DNA of 64,000 bases from a gamma proteobacterium endosymbiont of Lamellibrachia anaximandri (GTDB taxonomy: Bacteria; Pseudomonadota; Gammaproteobacteria; Chromatiales; Chromatiaceae): NCBI GenBank assembly GCA_016756855.1, contig JAESPD010000011.1:20500-84499 (forward strand), read 5' to 3'. Of this stretch, positions 45,048 through 54,057 are shown in pieces. The stretch's first letter is position 1. Every line of letters begins with the position of its first letter. The position numbers and the translations under genes are program-made. A model generated the notes under the pieces. It did no database searches. It saw only the letters and a list, made by a program, of their open reading frames with translations, and was not told the origin of the DNA.

Positions 45048-45632
45048 ATGGCAGCCGGGGAGACCGACCCGAAAACAGCGAATGCAGAGCGCAACGAGCA
45101 GCTGAAAGCGTTGCTTGCCGCCTGCACGCTGAAAGACCGCAGGGCATTTGCCCAGTTGTATGAGATGACTTCGGCGAAACTATATGGGGTTATTCTGCGT
45201 ATCTTAATTAGAGACACATGGGCGCAGGACTGTTTGCAGGAGGCCTATATCAAGATATGGAACAGTGCAGACAGCTACCGTCCCTACCTAGCCGCGCCGA
45301 CCACCTGGATGGCAACCATTGCGCGCAATCAGGCACTGGATCTGCTACGCCGACGGCGCCGTGAGGTGCAGATGGCAGAACCGGAAAAGCTGCTCGAAGC
45401 ATCAGACAGTAAGATGATGCCGCTGGAGCGGTTGCAGCAGAGTGATGAGGGGCGTCGTCTCAACGATTGCCTGGAACAGATAAAGAGCCAGCAGCGCCAG
45501 GTTATCGCCCTGGCCTACTTCAAGGGGCTGACCCATGAGGAGCTGGCGAGTCAGACGGGAACGCCACTTGGCACGGTCAAGACATGGATACGTCGTGGAC
45601 TTGAACAACTGAAGAGGTGTCTTGAACCATGA
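45048..45632 (+). CDS. ECF-type RNA polymerase sigma factor
   Basis: Sigma-70 family group 4 protein of 194 residues. Region 2 (AFAQLYEMTSAKLYGVILRI, then DCLQEAYIKIW) and region 4 (LTHEELASQTGTPLGTVKTWIRRG) are both clear, joined by a short linker. It probably directs polymerase to a stress or envelope regulon. The start is the ATG at 45048 after GAAGGAG. The stop overlaps the start of the downstream membrane anti-sigma gene (ATGA, 4 bp), typical of a coupled sigma/anti-sigma pair like SigK/RskA. Confidence 0.92.
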   Translation: MAAGETDPKTANAERNEQLKALLAACTLKDRRAFAQLYEMTSAKLYGVILRILIRDTWAQDCLQEAYIKIWNSADSYRPYLAAPTTWMATIARNQALDLLRRRRREVQMAEPEKLLEASDSKMMPLERLQQSDEGRRLNDCLEQIKSQQRQVIALAYFKGLTHEELASQTGTPLGTVKTWIRRGLEQLKRCLEP

Positions 45633-46315
45633 CACAGCAGAATCAAAAATCGCCAGCCCCAGACCTTGCGGGTGAATATGTGCTTGGCACCCTGCAGGGT
45701 GAGAGACAGGCTGATTTTGAACATCGTCTGAAAGAGGACACTGCGTTACAGGCAGAGGTGTCGGCCTGGGAACAGCGGTTTGCTCCCATGTTGGAGGCAA
45801 TTGAGCCTGTGAAGCCGCCTGTTGATGTCTGGCGCAACATTGAACAGCGCCTTGATCCTTCATCCCGGTCGGAGAAAGCGGGGATCTTGAACAGTCTTGG
45901 TTTCTGGCGCAATCTGGGTATGCTCATGGCCAGCCTGGTGATGGTACTGACGCTTACTCTCTTTGGCATTGACCGTACTGATATGGAGATGGACCGGGTG
46001 CTTGTAGTGATGAACGAACAGTCCCAGGCGGGCTGGATCATAGGTACCGCCGGTTCTGGTGGACAACTGCATGTGAAGGCAGTGGCGCCTACCCGGGTGC
46101 CGAAAGATAAGGTCTGTCAGCTCTGGATGGAGACCGGCGATGGACGGTTGGTGTCGGTGGGCATATTACCCGAACGTGGTGCCGAACGGATGAATGTACC
46201 CGTATCTCTGCGAAGTGACAGTCGCTTCAAGATCAGTATTGAGCCGGTTGCGGAACTACCGGCGACTAAACCCAGTGGAGAGTTCGTCTTTGAGGGTGGT
46301 TTGACCAGCATTTGA
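45629..46315 (+). CDS. Membrane anti-sigma factor, RskA-like
   Basis: Protein of 228 residues with a cytoplasmic N-terminal anti-sigma part (DLAGEYVLGTLQGERQADFE), one transmembrane helix at about 96-113, and a periplasmic C-terminal domain that matches the RskA family (VCQLWMETGDGRLVSVGIL). It should hold the ECF sigma factor inactive until a signal leads to its release. It lacks the HxxxCxxC zinc motif of ZAS-type anti-sigmas. Overlap with the sigma gene supports a stoichiometric pair. Confidence 0.88.
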   Translation: MTQQNQKSPAPDLAGEYVLGTLQGERQADFEHRLKEDTALQAEVSAWEQRFAPMLEAIEPVKPPVDVWRNIEQRLDPSSRSEKAGILNSLGFWRNLGMLMASLVMVLTLTLFGIDRTDMEMDRVLVVMNEQSQAGWIIGTAGSGGQLHVKAVAPTRVPKDKVCQLWMETGDGRLVSVGILPERGAERMNVPVSLRSDSRFKISIEPVAELPATKPSGEFVFEGGLTSI

Positions 46316-46485
46316 TTGCCACCTAAATCGCAGGAGTCCTGGGGGATTGGGCTTCAGCGACACTCTCTCATGGTGAGCAGTAGTGGCCGGAGTCGATTCA
46401 GGTATGCAGAACCGGCAATGACGGAAATATTGTCATCGCTGGTTTTACTCTCTGGTCAGAACAGGAATCGGCTCCGACCGTTTGA

Positions 46486-47067
46486 CTATTGTCTGATACC
46501 CTCTACATAGAGACCCAACTCGACCTCTTTGGAGGCCGGACCAATGTTGAAGTCGATGTTGTAGTCAGAAAGTTTCAACTTCGTGTGCCCCTCGAAACCA
46601 CGACGGAAACCACCCCAGGGATCCTTGCCTGCGCCGATTTGCCTAACATCGATACGGATCGGTTTTGTCACACCACGCAGGGTCAGGTTGCCTTTCATGG
46701 TGCCGGTACTATCACCATTTGAATGGTAACTGGTGCTCACGAAACGGGCTTCCGGGTAGCGTTTAACAAAGAGAAAATCCTCGCTTCGCAGATGTTTGTC
46801 CCGTTCCGCATGGTTAGAGTCGACACTGGCCGTGTTGATAATTACCTCTGCACCGGCGTTTGATGGATTCTTCTCGTCATAGCTGAATTTTCCACTGAAC
46901 TTATCGAAGCGGCCAAGCAGCAGGCTATAGCCGAGATGTGGGATCTTGAACTGTATCGAAGCATGGGATCCCTTGGTGTCGATGACATAGTCTGCGGCGT
47001 ATAAACTGCCTGATAGCGGCAACAGGGCTGATAGCAACAGAAACGATAATCTGCGTGGGCTTTTCAT
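46486..47067 (-). CDS. yceI: YceI-family periplasmic protein (copy 1)
   Basis: Protein of 193 residues with a signal peptide (about 1-24, ending SLYA). The YceI beta-barrel fold of the lipocalin-like type binds isoprenoids such as ubiquinone-8 in studied members. Family segments are YVIDTKGSHASIQFKI, NAGAEVIINTASVDS, and TMKGNLTLRGVTKPI. It starts 5 bp downstream of the cytochrome b561 gene on the same strand, the same pairing as E. coli yceJ-yceI. Confidence 0.92.
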   Translation of the reverse strand: MKSPRRLSFLLLSALLPLSGSLYAADYVIDTKGSHASIQFKIPHLGYSLLLGRFDKFSGKFSYDEKNPSNAGAEVIINTASVDSNHAERDKHLRSEDFLFVKRYPEARFVSTSYHSNGDSTGTMKGNLTLRGVTKPIRIDVRQIGAGKDPWGGFRRGFEGHTKLKLSDYNIDFNIGPASKEVELGLYVEGIRQ

Positions 47068-47072
47068 CAGGA

Positions 47073-47642
47073 CTACCTCCGGTGGTTGTTATCGGGTTGT
47101 GTTTTGAGCATTCGCATGAGGGTTTCATCCCTATCGAAGAGGCGGTGCTTCAACGCGCCGGCAGTATGCAAGGCAACGAATGCAGCCAGGGTGTAGGCAA
47201 AATACTTGTGCAGCTTTCCGGCTAAATCCTTTTGCTCGTCCATTTCAGGGAACAGTGCCGGTACCTCGAGCAGGCTGAACAGTTCCACTCCACTCCCTTT
47301 GGCGGTGGCGATCAGATAGCCGCTGATACAGAGACTATAGAGCAGAATATAGAGTATATGATGGGTCAGGGTAGCGACGGAGCGCTCCCAGAACGCGTGG
47401 TTGGGCAGTGGAGCGGGCTTGATGTTGTTTGCGCGCCACAGGTTGCGGGCGAAGAGCAATCCCAGTAGAACCAGTCCGAAACTCTTATGCCACCAGGGCG
47501 CGGCATGGTACCAGGGATGGTAGTAGTCGATACCGACCATATAGTAGCCGAGTGAAAACAACCCGATGATGAGCAAGGTCATGCTCCAGTGCAGCAGAAT
47601 GCTGATAATGCCAAAGTGCAGAGTCGTGTCCCGAATGAGCAT
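47073..47642 (-). CDS. Cytochrome b561-family membrane protein
   Basis: Di-heme membrane protein of 189 residues with four helices. Histidines for heme binding are likely in FGIISILLHWSMTLL, PWWHKSFGLVLL and FVALHTAGALKHRLF. Members move electrons between quinol and periplasmic acceptors; E. coli CybB oxidises superoxide. The operon with yceI suggests a joint role in quinone or isoprenoid redox. It is divergent from the GGDEF-EAL gene across 163 bp. Confidence 0.9.
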   Translation of the reverse strand: MLIRDTTLHFGIISILLHWSMTLLIIGLFSLGYYMVGIDYYHPWYHAAPWWHKSFGLVLLGLLFARNLWRANNIKPAPLPNHAFWERSVATLTHHILYILLYSLCISGYLIATAKGSGVELFSLLEVPALFPEMDEQKDLAGKLHKYFAYTLAAFVALHTAGALKHRLFDRDETLMRMLKTQPDNNHRR

Positions 47643-47805
47643 GGCAGGCTGTTTCGATGAAGTTATTTTCCGATTGGACAGATCGGTTCAGTTATTGTTC
47701 CCGGATGGCAGGGGAGGTGTGCGTTGGCCAAAGCGGGCTTGAGGACACTGACTCTGGTCAGTGATGAGGAGTATGATCTCCATGGAAGGGTTTTAGTCCG
47801 GATGC

Positions 47806-50385
47806 TTGGAGAGACAGTCTGAAGTGTTGCTGAAAGGGATTCTATTTCGTTTGCCGGGATTTGGCTCCTATAGGGGCAGGTACGCCTATTTTGCTTTGAT
47901 GGCCATGATCGGGCTGATCACGGTGGCTTATATCGGTTGGGAGTACGTGAATCGTACCAGCCGTATCCAGGTCGCCAATATTGAGCAACGGGCTATGACT
48001 GCGGGAGCTGTGGCCGACACGCAAGAGCTGCTTAATCATGTCGATAACCGCTTGTCCCGGATTATCACCGAGCCACGTGAGTCCGAAATAGAGGACATCA
48101 ATAAAGAGTTCAGCAGGCTCAATATTGCGCTACTTCACTTGGAGAAAACACTGCCGCGCACGACCAACGGTTCTATCGCGGCGGCAGTTCGGGTGCTTCA
48201 TCTGGACGCGCAACGACTGCATGCAGCGACCATTGAGTTGGTGGAAGTGCGTACAGACATGGAGCGCTGGTTTCCCGCCATGCGGCTGATGCGTGAGCAG
48301 ATGCTGCCGCATAACCAGGCTGTGCTGAGTGAGTTGGATACCATACTCATTGAGGTTCGTGAGGCGCTGGAACCAGAAGAGCAGCTCGAAGCGATCAACG
48401 CAATATCTTCATTGCGCCATGCCTGGAACAACATGGTCTCAGAGCTGCGCCTGCTGGTGGCTAACCGTTTTGGCGTTTTTTCCAGTGAAGCGAGTGCCGG
48501 GATGCGATCGCGGATGGTCAATATTGGTTACTATGCGGAGGAAGTGCCGGGCTACTTACAGATCCTGAGAACAATGGTGGATTCGGATCGCCTGGGTTTC
48601 ATTGGTCCAGAAGCATTGGATGCGCTTGACAGCCATCACCGGGACTGGGTAAACGCATCCAACCAACTCATCGTATTGTTGGACAATCCAGGATGGCGTG
48701 TAGACCTGGTGATTCTGACTGAGTCGATCGATCCCTTGCTTGAGCAAATGAGGCAGCGGCTCTCTGCGTTGGATCTGGAACTGGACAAACAGTCCGCCCA
48801 GGATATTACTCTACTGACCAAGACAGCACGTACCCTCTCTTTTTCTATACTCGGCATAGCGTTCTTCGGCATTTTGCTGATTACCTTTGCCTATATTTTT
48901 CTCAATCGCACACTCCTCAGGCCGATTGCAGAGACGGCAATGGCGCTGAAACAGGAGGCCCAGGGGGTGTTGGATATCACCCCTCCGCCTGCCTCCCTGC
49001 AGGAGACGGCGAACCTGGTCGAAGCCTTTAATGAGATGCGCAAACAGGTGCATATGCGGCAACAGCATCTGGATCACATGGCCCACCATGATGCATTGAC
49101 GAGGTTACCGAACCGGGTGTTGTTTCGTGATCGGCTGGAACATGCACTGAAGATTGCAGCACGGGAGGGCCGCTTGATCGGCCTGATGTTTTTGGATCTT
49201 GATCGCTTTAAACAGGTCAATGACAGCCTCGGTCACTTGGTAGGGGATGAGTTGCTGAAGATCGTGGCGGAACGCCTGCGAGGGCTGATTAGGGAGTCAG
49301 ATACCGTCGCTAGGCTCAGTGGTGACGAGTTCGCCGTGCTGGTGGAAGGCATCAACCAACGCGATGATATGGTTCCTCTGGCGGAGAAGGTGTTAGATGC
49401 AGTTGAACAGCCGATTGAGATTGCCGAGCATGAATTGAGAATCACCGTCTCTGTGGGAATAGCGATGGCGCCTCTGGATGATGTTGTGGCCGATAATCTG
49501 ATTCGTGATGCGGATACAGCGATGTATTCAGCGAAACAGCAGGGAAGGGCTGCCTATCGTTTTTTTACTGATGAGATGACCCATGTTGTGGCGGAGAGTC
49601 TGCGGCTTGAAAATGAAATTCGCTCTGCGGTAGAGAATGGAGAGTTCCTGTTCCATTTTCAGCCAGTGGTCAGTCTCAGGAACGGCGAGCTTTATTGTTG
49701 TGAAGCTTTGATGCGGTGGCAGCATCCGGAAAAAGGCTTGATGGCGCCGGAGGTCTTTCTGGATGTGCTGGATGATACCGGCCTGATTACCTCAATTATC
49801 GACATGCTGCTGGATCAGGCCTCGAGCCATCGAGAGGAACTCAGCAAGAAACTCGGCAGAGAAGTTGCTGTGTCAGTCAATCTGTCGGCACGTTTGATGA
49901 ATGATCCGGGGTTTTGTCGCGGACTGTTGAAGCGGCTGGTGGCAAGAGACTTTCCGCTCGGAAGTCTGGTGCTTGAGATCACAGAGGATACCCTGACCCG
50001 TGAGCTTGCGGAGGCGAATGAGTTTCTACAGCAAGTGAAGAACCTTGGTGCAAAGATTGCCCTGGATGATTTTGGCGTCGGTCAGGCTTCATTGAGCCAC
50101 CTGCGGCAGTTTCCATTCGACCTGGTGAAGATCGATCGCGACTTTATCAGCAATGTGGATTCCGATGTCAATGATGCGAGTCTCGTGCGGGCCATTATCC
50201 AACTGGCCCATGCGTTTGGTATGCAGGTAGTGGCGGAAGGTGTTGAGACAGAACAGCAGTTGGCCTTTGTACGTGCGCACGGATGCGACTACATTCAAGG
50301 CTATCTTGTGGGGGTGCCTGCCGATTCTGGGCAGGTTGTCGCCTGTCTCTCAGCTGGACGACACGGAAGTCTGTTGGCTAATTGA
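47806..50385 (+). CDS. Membrane GGDEF-EAL cyclic-di-GMP protein
   Basis: Protein of 859 residues. A transmembrane helix (about 26-46), a helical periplasmic sensor region (about 47-340), a second transmembrane helix (about 343-370) and a HAMP-like linker lead to a GGDEF domain and an EAL domain. The cyclase signature is SGDEF with an RESD inhibitory site five residues before it, so synthesis could be feedback-inhibited. The EAL domain keeps EALMRW, NLSARL, EITED, DDFGVG, KIDRDF and EGVET, so phosphodiesterase activity is likely. The start is uncertain: TTG at 47806, or GTG at 47824 or TTG at 47827. Confidence 0.93.
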   Translation: MERQSEVLLKGILFRLPGFGSYRGRYAYFALMAMIGLITVAYIGWEYVNRTSRIQVANIEQRAMTAGAVADTQELLNHVDNRLSRIITEPRESEIEDINKEFSRLNIALLHLEKTLPRTTNGSIAAAVRVLHLDAQRLHAATIELVEVRTDMERWFPAMRLMREQMLPHNQAVLSELDTILIEVREALEPEEQLEAINAISSLRHAWNNMVSELRLLVANRFGVFSSEASAGMRSRMVNIGYYAEEVPGYLQILRTMVDSDRLGFIGPEALDALDSHHRDWVNASNQLIVLLDNPGWRVDLVILTESIDPLLEQMRQRLSALDLELDKQSAQDITLLTKTARTLSFSILGIAFFGILLITFAYIFLNRTLLRPIAETAMALKQEAQGVLDITPPPASLQETANLVEAFNEMRKQVHMRQQHLDHMAHHDALTRLPNRVLFRDRLEHALKIAAREGRLIGLMFLDLDRFKQVNDSLGHLVGDELLKIVAERLRGLIRESDTVARLSGDEFAVLVEGINQRDDMVPLAEKVLDAVEQPIEIAEHELRITVSVGIAMAPLDDVVADNLIRDADTAMYSAKQQGRAAYRFFTDEMTHVVAESLRLENEIRSAVENGEFLFHFQPVVSLRNGELYCCEALMRWQHPEKGLMAPEVFLDVLDDTGLITSIIDMLLDQASSHREELSKKLGREVAVSVNLSARLMNDPGFCRGLLKRLVARDFPLGSLVLEITEDTLTRELAEANEFLQQVKNLGAKIALDDFGVGQASLSHLRQFPFDLVKIDRDFISNVDSDVNDASLVRAIIQLAHAFGMQVVAEGVETEQQLAFVRAHGCDYIQGYLVGVPADSGQVVACLSAGRHGSLLAN

Positions 50386-50423
50386 TCTGTTTCTGCATGG
50401 CGTGGGAAGTTATCAACTGGTTC

Positions 50424-50894
50424 TCAGTGAACAGGACCCAGTTGTTCAGGTGTGATTTCGGGTGAGAAAAAGGCATCTGCAGCATCAGGATCGACCGGGT
50501 CTCCCGCATTGTTGACCAGTGGCTGATCATAGTCGTTCCAACCCCGCAAACCGGTCTTCAGTGAAACGACATCATCAAACCCCATCTGTTTAAGGGTGTA
50601 TGCGGCCAGAATGCTCCGGTTGCCTGAGCGGCAGATCACCACTACGCGTTTATCCCGTGCGGTTACCAGTTCCGGCACCGTTTCGTCATACCCATAGTCA
50701 CACGCCGTTTCCAGAATACCCCGTGGTACGATCAGGGAGTCCTGAATGTGACCTCCATCAAATTCATAAGGGCAGCGGATATCAAGCAGCAGGAGATCCT
50801 CTCTGGCCGAGATTTCATCAGCAAGATCCCAGGGGAATATCTCATCCACTGTTTTGGACTGCTCCGCTATCAGGTCGTTGAATCTCTTGCGCAT
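50424..50894 (-). CDS. Rhodanese-domain protein
   Basis: Single-domain sulfurtransferase of about 156 residues. The active-site loop CRSGNRS has the catalytic cysteine at residue 88, and the fold begins at LLLLDIRCPYEFDGGHIQDSLIVP (core LDIRCPYEF). No signal peptide is seen, so it is probably cytoplasmic. I chose the ATG at 50894, preceded by AGAGAAG; a TTG at 50915 would add seven residues. Its 3' end faces the GGDEF-EAL gene. It may handle sulfane sulfur, but no sulfur pathway gene is adjacent. Confidence 0.85.
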   Translation of the reverse strand: MRKRFNDLIAEQSKTVDEIFPWDLADEISAREDLLLLDIRCPYEFDGGHIQDSLIVPRGILETACDYGYDETVPELVTARDKRVVVICRSGNRSILAAYTLKQMGFDDVVSLKTGLRGWNDYDQPLVNNAGDPVDPDAADAFFSPEITPEQLGPVH

Positions 50895-51013
50895 GGAATC
50901 GACTTCTCTTGCCAAACTGAATGTAGAGGGTTTAAGTTATTGTTCTCACGGTACTGGTCTCAATCCATGACAAAGCGCAATTCCACTTTTGAGCTGTGAG
51001 CGCTCTAAAAAGC

Positions 51014-51051
51014 GTAGGAACGGCACTTCGCCGCGAAAGCGCTGCTCCTAC
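51014..51051. repeat. REP-like hairpin of a second type
   Basis: Arms GTAGGAACGGC and CGCTGCTCCTAC flank the core ACTTCGCCGCGAAAG. It resembles the GTAGGAGCG...CGCGAA repeats common in Pseudomonas and relatives. It lies in the 230-bp gap between the divergent rhodanese and gltS genes. There is one copy in the window. Confidence 0.55.
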
Positions 51052-51123
51052 AGAGATAAGGTCAGGTATCCCGGCCTCATCGGGATTATTGTGCATAGCC
51101 AGTTTTTTTGAATGGAGTTCTTT

Positions 51124-52344
51124 ATGCCTGCAGAGCAGATTGCACAGATCCAGGTGAAACCCATCGACGTGCTGATGATCAGCATTTTGGTGCAGTATCT
51201 GGGAATCTATCTGACCCGTAAGATTCGACTGCTGCGTGACTACTACATCCCGCCCGCTGTGACTGGGGGTTTGATCTGTAGTGGAATCATTGCGCTGATC
51301 TATGTCTACCGGGGCGTCGAAATCAGCTTCGATATGCAGATCAGGGATGTTCTGTTGTTGGTTTTCTTCAGCACCATCGGACTCTCCGCAAAATTGAGTA
51401 CGCTGGCCACCGGTGGCAAGGCGCTGGCGGTGATGGTGGTTGTGGCCGGGCTCTTTCTTGTGATTCAGAATGCGACAGGCGTTGGTCTGGCAACGCTTGC
51501 GGGAGGGCATCCCGGTTACGGCCTCTTTGCCGGGAGTGTCTCTTTTGCCGGCGGGCACGGCACTGCCATCGCCTGGGGTGCAGAGGCGGAAGCGGCAGGT
51601 CTGAAAAATGCCAGCGTGGTAGGCATTGCCTTTGCTACCTTCGGACTCATCGGAGGCGGTTTGCTTGGCGGACCTGTGGCCAGGGGCTTGATTAACCGAT
51701 ACAAGCTGAAAGGGGGATCAACAGCGGATGATAGCCGTTTAGAGCAGAAGCCTGTTGCGATGGGCGATCCCGCCTCTCTCTCCAATCTACTCGGCGCCAT
51801 TCTGCTGCTCGCGATCTGCGTGGAGAGCGGCGACCTGGTAAACCGCCTGCTATTCGAGAAGGGGGTGTTGCTGCCCGGTTTTCTCGCCGCCATGTTTGTC
51901 GGTATCCTGCTCACGAATCTTGCGGACCTCATCAAGCTCCGCATCAATCTGCATACCATCAATAAATTTGGCGAAGTGAGCCTGGCCCTGTTTCTCGCCA
52001 TGAGCCTGATGAGCATGCAGCTTTGGAGCCTGGCAGGCGCTGCAGGTGCGATATTTTTTATCATGATCCTGCAGATGCTGGTGATCACCCTGTTCACCAC
52101 ACTGATCGTTTTTCGGGTGATGGGGAAGGACTATGATGCCGCGGTGATGGCCGCCGGATTCGTCGGTCTGGGCTTGGGCGCCACGCCGGTGGCGATTGCC
52201 AATATGAGTGCGGTGACGGCGCGGTTTGGCCACTCTGCAAAGGCGCTGTTGGTGATACCGCTGGTGGGTGCTTTCTTTATCGACCTGCTCAACGCGCTGG
52301 TCATCAAGTTCTATATCAACGTCATCACGAATTGGTTGGTTTGA
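51124..52344 (+). CDS. gltS: Sodium/glutamate symporter GltS
   Basis: Inner-membrane Na+-dependent glutamate transporter of 406 residues with about 10-12 helices in two inverted repeats. Each repeat has a re-entrant loop with a GGHG-like signature: SFAGGHGTAIAWG in the first half and GLGATPVAIANM in the second. Length matches E. coli GltS (401). I set the start at the ATG at 51124 because GGAG at 51114-51117 fits it. It may supply glutamate as nitrogen source or osmolyte. Confidence 0.94.
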   Translation: MPAEQIAQIQVKPIDVLMISILVQYLGIYLTRKIRLLRDYYIPPAVTGGLICSGIIALIYVYRGVEISFDMQIRDVLLLVFFSTIGLSAKLSTLATGGKALAVMVVVAGLFLVIQNATGVGLATLAGGHPGYGLFAGSVSFAGGHGTAIAWGAEAEAAGLKNASVVGIAFATFGLIGGGLLGGPVARGLINRYKLKGGSTADDSRLEQKPVAMGDPASLSNLLGAILLLAICVESGDLVNRLLFEKGVLLPGFLAAMFVGILLTNLADLIKLRINLHTINKFGEVSLALFLAMSLMSMQLWSLAGAAGAIFFIMILQMLVITLFTTLIVFRVMGKDYDAAVMAAGFVGLGLGATPVAIANMSAVTARFGHSAKALLVIPLVGAFFIDLLNALVIKFYINVITNWLV

Positions 52345-52381
52345 TTATCCAGAAACAGGAAAATCGGGATGCTGAGATTAT

Positions 52382-53203
52382 TTATCCGTGTTGACACTCT
52401 GGGCAGAGAAAACAGCCCTGGCTGCCCGAAATGATCTTGATAATTTTTGTGCCGCAGCGGTAGCACAGCAGACCCTCCCGACGAAAGACCTTGAATCGTG
52501 CAGACTCAAAACTGCTTCCCTCGGAAATGAGTTGTTCTGCCAATGTTAGTTGATTGGTGATGCCGCCGGTCTCATAGGACTGCCTCGGCAGTTTTACGAT
52601 GGCATCGGCAAGGCGTTCCAACTGCATGTCGGTACACTGACTGGGTTTAATGCGTGGATGCAGTGAGGCGGTAAAGAGGATCTCGCAACGGAGATAGTTG
52701 CCCAGTCCTGCCAGAAATGACTGGTCTGTCAGCAACGTTGCCAATTGTCGGTTGCGAAACCGTTTGCCAAGAAGCCGTTTGACGATGGCTTCACCATCAA
52801 GAGAACTGCTCAAAATATCAGGTCCCAATCGACTCAAAAGCGGATGGGTTTTTAGGCCTGCTTTCGTCAGAACCGCAATATCCGAAGCACTGAAAAGCAG
52901 TGCAGTCTTCGACGCCGTTTCCAGTCTCAGCCGCAACTGGCGCGAGGTGTCAGGCATCTCGTTCTTGTCGAGACAGTACCAACGGCCATAGAGTTGATTG
53001 TGGCTGTAGATGGAGAGACCGTTGTCGAAATGGTTGAGCATCGCTTTGCCATGGGTCTCCACCTCGATCAGCTTGGCACCGGTCAGTCTCTTCTCAAAGG
53101 GTTTCAGCGTCGGCAGGCCGAACCAGACGGTTTCAATGATCTGGTCTTGCAGGATAGCCGCGATCCTGTCGGCGGCGCGTCGGATTTCCGGGCCTTCTGG
53201 CAT
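52382..53203 (-). CDS. nei: Endonuclease VIII (DNA glycosylase/AP lyase)
   Basis: Base-excision repair enzyme that removes oxidised pyrimidines. The N-terminus MPEGPEIRRAAD provides the catalytic Pro2 and Glu3 after Met removal. YSHNQLYGRW and SASDIAVL are typical of Nei rather than MutM. A C-terminal zinc finger (CYRCG, then CLCPECQ-type cysteines) binds DNA. Its 273 residues are close to E. coli Nei (263). The 3' ends of gltS and nei converge with 37 bp between. Confidence 0.94.
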   Translation of the reverse strand: MPEGPEIRRAADRIAAILQDQIIETVWFGLPTLKPFEKRLTGAKLIEVETHGKAMLNHFDNGLSIYSHNQLYGRWYCLDKNEMPDTSRQLRLRLETASKTALLFSASDIAVLTKAGLKTHPLLSRLGPDILSSSLDGEAIVKRLLGKRFRNRQLATLLTDQSFLAGLGNYLRCEILFTASLHPRIKPSQCTDMQLERLADAIVKLPRQSYETGGITNQLTLAEQLISEGSSFESARFKVFRREGLLCYRCGTKIIKIISGSQGCFLCPECQHG

Positions 53204-53271
53204 AGTTCGAGTCTGTCGTATAGCGAGGCGCTACATTCTACCCCGGAACAGACAGGCTCCGGCAGACGTTG

Positions 53272-53297
53272 GCCCGATCAAGCGCAGCGGATCGGGC
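53272..53297 (+). repeat. REP-like palindrome, copy 5 (single)
   Basis: Arms GCCCGATC and GATCGGGC around CAAGCGCAGCGGA, differing from copy 1 at the loop only. Unlike copies 1-4 it has no inverted partner nearby. It lies between nei (5' side) and tRNA-Glu. Confidence 0.75.
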
Positions 53298-53413
53298 ACC
53301 TCCACTGCAATGGAAGATATGCCCAGTCAGTCTTGACACAGTGGGAAAACTCCCGTAAATTTCGCGCCTCTCCTATTCGGAGGTTGCCGACTTTGGCTCA
53401 CCGGAAAGGACCT

Positions 53414-53489
53414 GTCCCCATCGTCTAGAGGCCTAGGACACTGGCCTTTCACGCCGGTAACAGGGGTTCGACTCCCCTTGGGGACGCCA
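53414..53489 (+). tRNA. gltT: tRNA-Glu (anticodon TTC)
   Basis: A 76-nt tRNA with CCA encoded. Acceptor arms GTCCCCA and TGGGGAC pair fully. The anticodon stem-loop CTGGC-CTTTCAC-GCCGG gives anticodon TTC. The T arm AGGGG-TTCGACT-CCCCT is perfect. It is a single gene with its own terminator. Confidence 0.96.
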
Positions 53490-53494
53490 TATCC

Positions 53495-53526
53495 AAAAAG
53501 GGCTTACGTTCTCGTAAGCCTTTTTT
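53495..53526 (+). terminator. Terminator after tRNA-Glu
   Basis: Stem AAAAAGGGCTTACG with CGTAAGCCTTTTTT around a TTCT loop. It ends the tRNA transcript just after the gene. Confidence 0.93.
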
Positions 53527-54057
53527 ATTGTCATCAGAAATCTCTGAAGAAACAGACGCTACACTTGCTCTTTCCCCACAACCCCAACCTCTTTCGGGGC
53601 TGAAATCCCCAGTCAGACAGATCCCGATGATTGTCGGATTTCTTTACATATCGACTAAATCGTTAAACACCTATCTTTTGTGTGGCTAAGTGGCTGTTTT
53701 TAATGTTGATGTCGTTCTGCATCAGGCGGCAAACAGGACAATCAAGCCAAGCGAATATGCTTTAAAATAACATATAACTACTTGAATTTCCTATAGATGT
53801 CGAAATTTTTTACATACCATGATTCATGGATTACTGACTATGTTCAGTATGTCATTGTTAATACAGGTAAATAGTTTTTTGGCATAAATTATGCATTATG
53901 AATGAAGCAAGACTCTGTCGATCATGCTGCTAACTTACAGAATGGATCTAATTTATCTGTAAGTTCGAGGTTGTATTTCTCGTATAAGAAAAAAAGACGG
54001 CTTGGAGTCGATGAGCGGAAAGTAGATAGCAAATAAAGCAAATTGAAGGAGTTAATT
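53527..54057. other. AT-rich non-coding gap upstream of the PEP-CTERM gene
   Basis: About 530 bp without a credible gene. It is richer in A and T than its surroundings, especially from 53650 to 53930. The only clear signal is the sigma-54 promoter at 53880-53895. The stretch 53640-53880 upstream of it would hold the activator and IHF sites, but I could not identify them. A 150-nt untranslated leader follows the promoter. Confidence 0.6.
53880..53895 (+). promoter_or_regulatory. Sigma-54 promoter of the PEP-CTERM gene
   Basis: TGGCATAAATTATGCA matches the -24/-12 pattern TGGCAC-N5-TTGCW, with GG and GC exactly 10 bp apart. Transcription would start near 53907. Genes for PEP-CTERM proteins are often reported with sigma-54 control through PrsK/PrsR, which fits the gene downstream. 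Confidence 0.65.

Noticed and set aside
44713..45147. Minus-strand frame of 144 codons over the ACGAAG element
   Set aside because: Much of it is translation of the repeat (HKGHEEHEG-like text seen in many wrongly called proteins).
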